Shown one piece after another: positions 5,994-7,103 of a stretch of 7,103 bases of DNA. This DNA is from Blastocatellia bacterium (GTDB lineage: Bacteria; Acidobacteriota; Blastocatellia; Chloracidobacteriales; JADJPF01): the NCBI GenBank assembly GCA_016789295.1, contig JAEUQL010000091.1, positions 1 to 7,103 on the forward strand, written 5' to 3'. Every line of letters starts with the position of its first letter. The stretch's first letter is position 1. Below the pieces are notes generated by a model that worked only from the letters and a program-made list of their open reading frames with translations, had not been told where the DNA came from and did no database searches. A program made the translations under genes and the position numbers.

Positions 5994-6815
5994 ATGCCAA
6001 GTCCAACAACAATTGTATTAGGAGTAAAAGCCAATTTTGGAATTAGTGACTGCGGGCAAGTAATGGCTGAAGTAACAAAATCAGCACTTGCTTCTGTAGA
6101 GCCTGAAGGTGTATATGAACATTTGGCTATAGGTAACCTACGAGAAGGGTATACTATAGCTTACAAAGATAGTACAGGTAATGACACAATCTGTTTTGAT
6201 GTCTTTGAAACCAGTAAAAGTATCAACTGTGTTAGTAACAAAATATGTAGAAATGATAAAACAGAGTTGGTTAAAGTCACAGAAAGTGTCACCACAGATG
6301 GATTAATTTCCATTCGCCAAACTTTTATAGTACCAAAAAACAGCACACGAGTTCTTATTAGAATGGAGATTAGAAACTGTGCTACTAACCTTTCTCTTGA
6401 TAAAGCAAACTTAAGCGATCTCCTCATAAAAAGGTATGCAGATATCGATGTGGATACCGGAGGAAATGCTGGATGGGCTAGTTTTTTAGGCAGATGGGAC
6501 AAAGACAGGTATTCTGTTTTTAACTACAACCTAGACTCTGATGCTCCTACAGGTAAACGCAGCCACATAGTGAATATGGTAGCAATGCCTAGTGATCTAC
6601 CTTTGGACGGCACTTTCGTCTGTAGATTTGGTGACCATTTTGCAGTTAGAGAAAATCTCGATCAAGTGACTACGCTGCCAAGTGACAGGATAGATGCTAA
6701 TGGAATACTGCAGTGGAAAGCTAGTAGATTTCTTCCTGGAGAAATTTTCATCATAAACATGTACTATGATACATATCGTTCCTTTGCTCTTGATAAAGAG
6801 ATAATAATAGGATAA
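5994..6815 (+). CDS. Uncharacterised 273-residue protein, predicted mostly beta
   Basis: I do not recognise this family. The start is set by a strong ribosome binding site. There is no signal peptide and no transmembrane helix, so it is probably cytoplasmic. The sequence is rich in alternating hydrophobic/polar stretches typical of beta strands (for example GLISIRQTFIV at 103-113 and TRVLIRMEIRNC at 118-129). Distinctive motifs are RYADIDVDTGG (147-157), GRWDKDRYSVFNYN (166-179) and the closing PGEIFIINMYYDTYRS (248-263). Six Cys residues (20, 67, 79, 85, 129, 210) are scattered without a zinc-site pattern. The middle section is loosely reminiscent of beta-sandwich carbohydrate-active or mutarotase-like folds, but this is impression only. 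It stands alone, preceded by about 370 bases without genes and followed by a convergent gene. Unbroken coding over 822 bases and a good ribosome binding site make it a credible gene. Confidence 0.85.
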   Translation: MPSPTTIVLGVKANFGISDCGQVMAEVTKSALASVEPEGVYEHLAIGNLREGYTIAYKDSTGNDTICFDVFETSKSINCVSNKICRNDKTELVKVTESVTTDGLISIRQTFIVPKNSTRVLIRMEIRNCATNLSLDKANLSDLLIKRYADIDVDTGGNAGWASFLGRWDKDRYSVFNYNLDSDAPTGKRSHIVNMVAMPSDLPLDGTFVCRFGDHFAVRENLDQVTTLPSDRIDANGILQWKASRFLPGEIFIINMYYDTYRSFALDKEIIIG

Positions 6816-6918
6816 TGGATTATGAATATAGTAGATGCTGTTGGGTAGTAGAAAGCTCTATAGTTTTGGTTTAGACAGAAAGCTTTATCCCTCTACACCA
6901 ACAGCATCTATTATTATC
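6800..6918. repeat. Outer inverted repeat spanning both convergent gene ends
   Basis: GATAATAATA at 6800-6809, the last codons of the plus-strand gene, is exactly mirrored by 6909-6918, which contains the stop codon of the minus-strand gene. Together with the inner 13-bp arms, the two gene ends carry inverted copies of the same block. In the left copy an extra 23 or so bases separate the two parts. Confidence 0.6.
6832..6910. terminator. Long imperfect hairpin between convergent genes, likely bidirectional terminator
   Basis: Arms 6832-6844 and 6898-6910 pair perfectly over 13 bp. Pairing continues for four more base pairs past a single bulged A (6845-6848 with 6893-6896). Inside, AAAGCT near 6852 can pair with AGCTTT near 6880 to give a branched tip. 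It starts 16 bases after the plus-strand stop and ends three bases from the minus-strand stop. T-rich sequence follows on the plus strand, but there is no classic T-run, so termination is inferred from position. Confidence 0.6.
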
Positions 6919-7102
6919 TTTGTTCTAGAGCAAAAACACGCTGTGCATTTTTGGCCAAAAACTTTGCCTTAACATTTTCTTCTAATCCTAGTTTATCAAC
7001 TTGTTCCATACATTTAGTTAGAGAAAGTTGAGGAAAATTGCTACCAAAAAGTACCTTGTCTTGTCCATAGGTCTTAAGATACTGTACTAGCTGTGGTGGA
7101 TA
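6914..7102 (-). CDS. Amidohydrolase-2 family protein, C-terminal end (5' partial)
   Basis: This minus-strand frame enters from the window edge and ends at TAA (complement of 6914-6916), giving 62 residues from YPPQLVQYLKTYGQDKVLFG to NAQRVFALEQR. The pattern of a Y-P-x-x-L-V helix, then D-K-V-L-F-G-S-N-F-P, then a helix ending F-L-x-x-N-A-x-R-V-F matches the end of TIM-barrel metal-dependent hydrolases of the Amidohydro_2 family (related to ACMSD and other decarboxylases/hydrolases). Where many members have a metal-binding Asp in FGSD, this protein has Asn (FGSN), a variant also present in part of the family. Most of the gene, including the other metal ligands, lies beyond 7103, so the substrate cannot be inferred. 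Confidence 0.85.
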   Translation of the reverse strand, partial: YPPQLVQYLKTYGQDKVLFGSNFPQLSLTKCMEQVDKLGLEENVKAKFLAKNAQRVFALEQR

Positions 7103-7103
7103 G

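Noticed and set aside
6161..6502. Minus-strand 113-codon frame inside the 273-residue gene
   Set aside because: It is antisense to an ORF with a strong ribosome binding site, and its Leu/Ser/Ile-rich translation is typical of a reverse-strand shadow.
1..7103. CRISPR array, tRNA or rRNA genes, toxin-antitoxin pair or phage defence genes
   Set aside because: No direct repeats with regular spacers, no cloverleaf or rRNA-like segments and no recognisable defence domains were seen.

Overview
The window is AT-rich, about 40% GC by eye. It looks like a bacterial chromosome segment carrying one core-metabolism gene, a small self-regulated accessory operon, two decayed transposase fragments, an orphan gene and the tail of an amidohydrolase gene. 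The large gene is a fused 2-oxoglutarate dehydrogenase/decarboxylase (Kgd type: E2 succinyltransferase-like domain joined to an E1 thiamine-diphosphate enzyme). That architecture is best known from high-GC Actinobacteria and also occurs in some other phyla. Finding it in AT-rich DNA argues against a typical actinomycete, and the sequence alone does not fix the phylum. An acidobacterial, Vampirovibrionia/Obscuribacterales-like or divergent actinobacterial host would all be guesses.

Layout: bases 2-3418 (+) hold kgd, whose 5' end lies outside the window. It is followed at once by a strong, nearly symmetric hairpin terminator (3427-3458). Bases 3455-3628 (-) hold the C-terminal end of an IS200/IS605-type TnpA transposase that keeps the catalytic-tyrosine motif YIENQ. 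Bases 5077-3640 (-) are a two-gene operon: a classical short-chain dehydrogenase/reductase (SDR) followed by a TetR-family regulator whose gene overlaps it by 23 bp. Upstream of the operon are two perfect copies of the palindrome GTTGACACTGTCAAC and a third, half-degenerate copy, with centres 32-33 bp apart. They lie on and downstream of a near-consensus promoter whose -35 TTGACA is itself an operator half-site. Bases 5251-5622 (+) hold the C-terminal remnant of a DDE transposase. Bases 5623-5981 are AT-rich and have no recognisable gene. Bases 5994-6815 (+) encode a 273-residue protein I do not recognise, with a good ribosome binding site. It converges on the 3' end of an amidohydrolase-2 family gene (7102-6914, -). 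The short gap between the two stops is filled by a long imperfect inverted repeat.

How the genes work together: kgd serves the 2-oxoglutarate step of the TCA cycle and is transcriptionally sealed off from what follows. The SDR-TetR pair reads as a self-contained ligand-responsive circuit, in which the regulator would repress its own operon through the palindromes and be released by a small molecule, probably a substrate or product related to the SDR. The transposase remnants on both sides of this operon suggest it sits in a stretch of the chromosome open to insertion. The most interesting element is the compact operator/promoter array. No wholly new system is evident; the best candidates for novelty are that array and the unassigned 273-residue protein.
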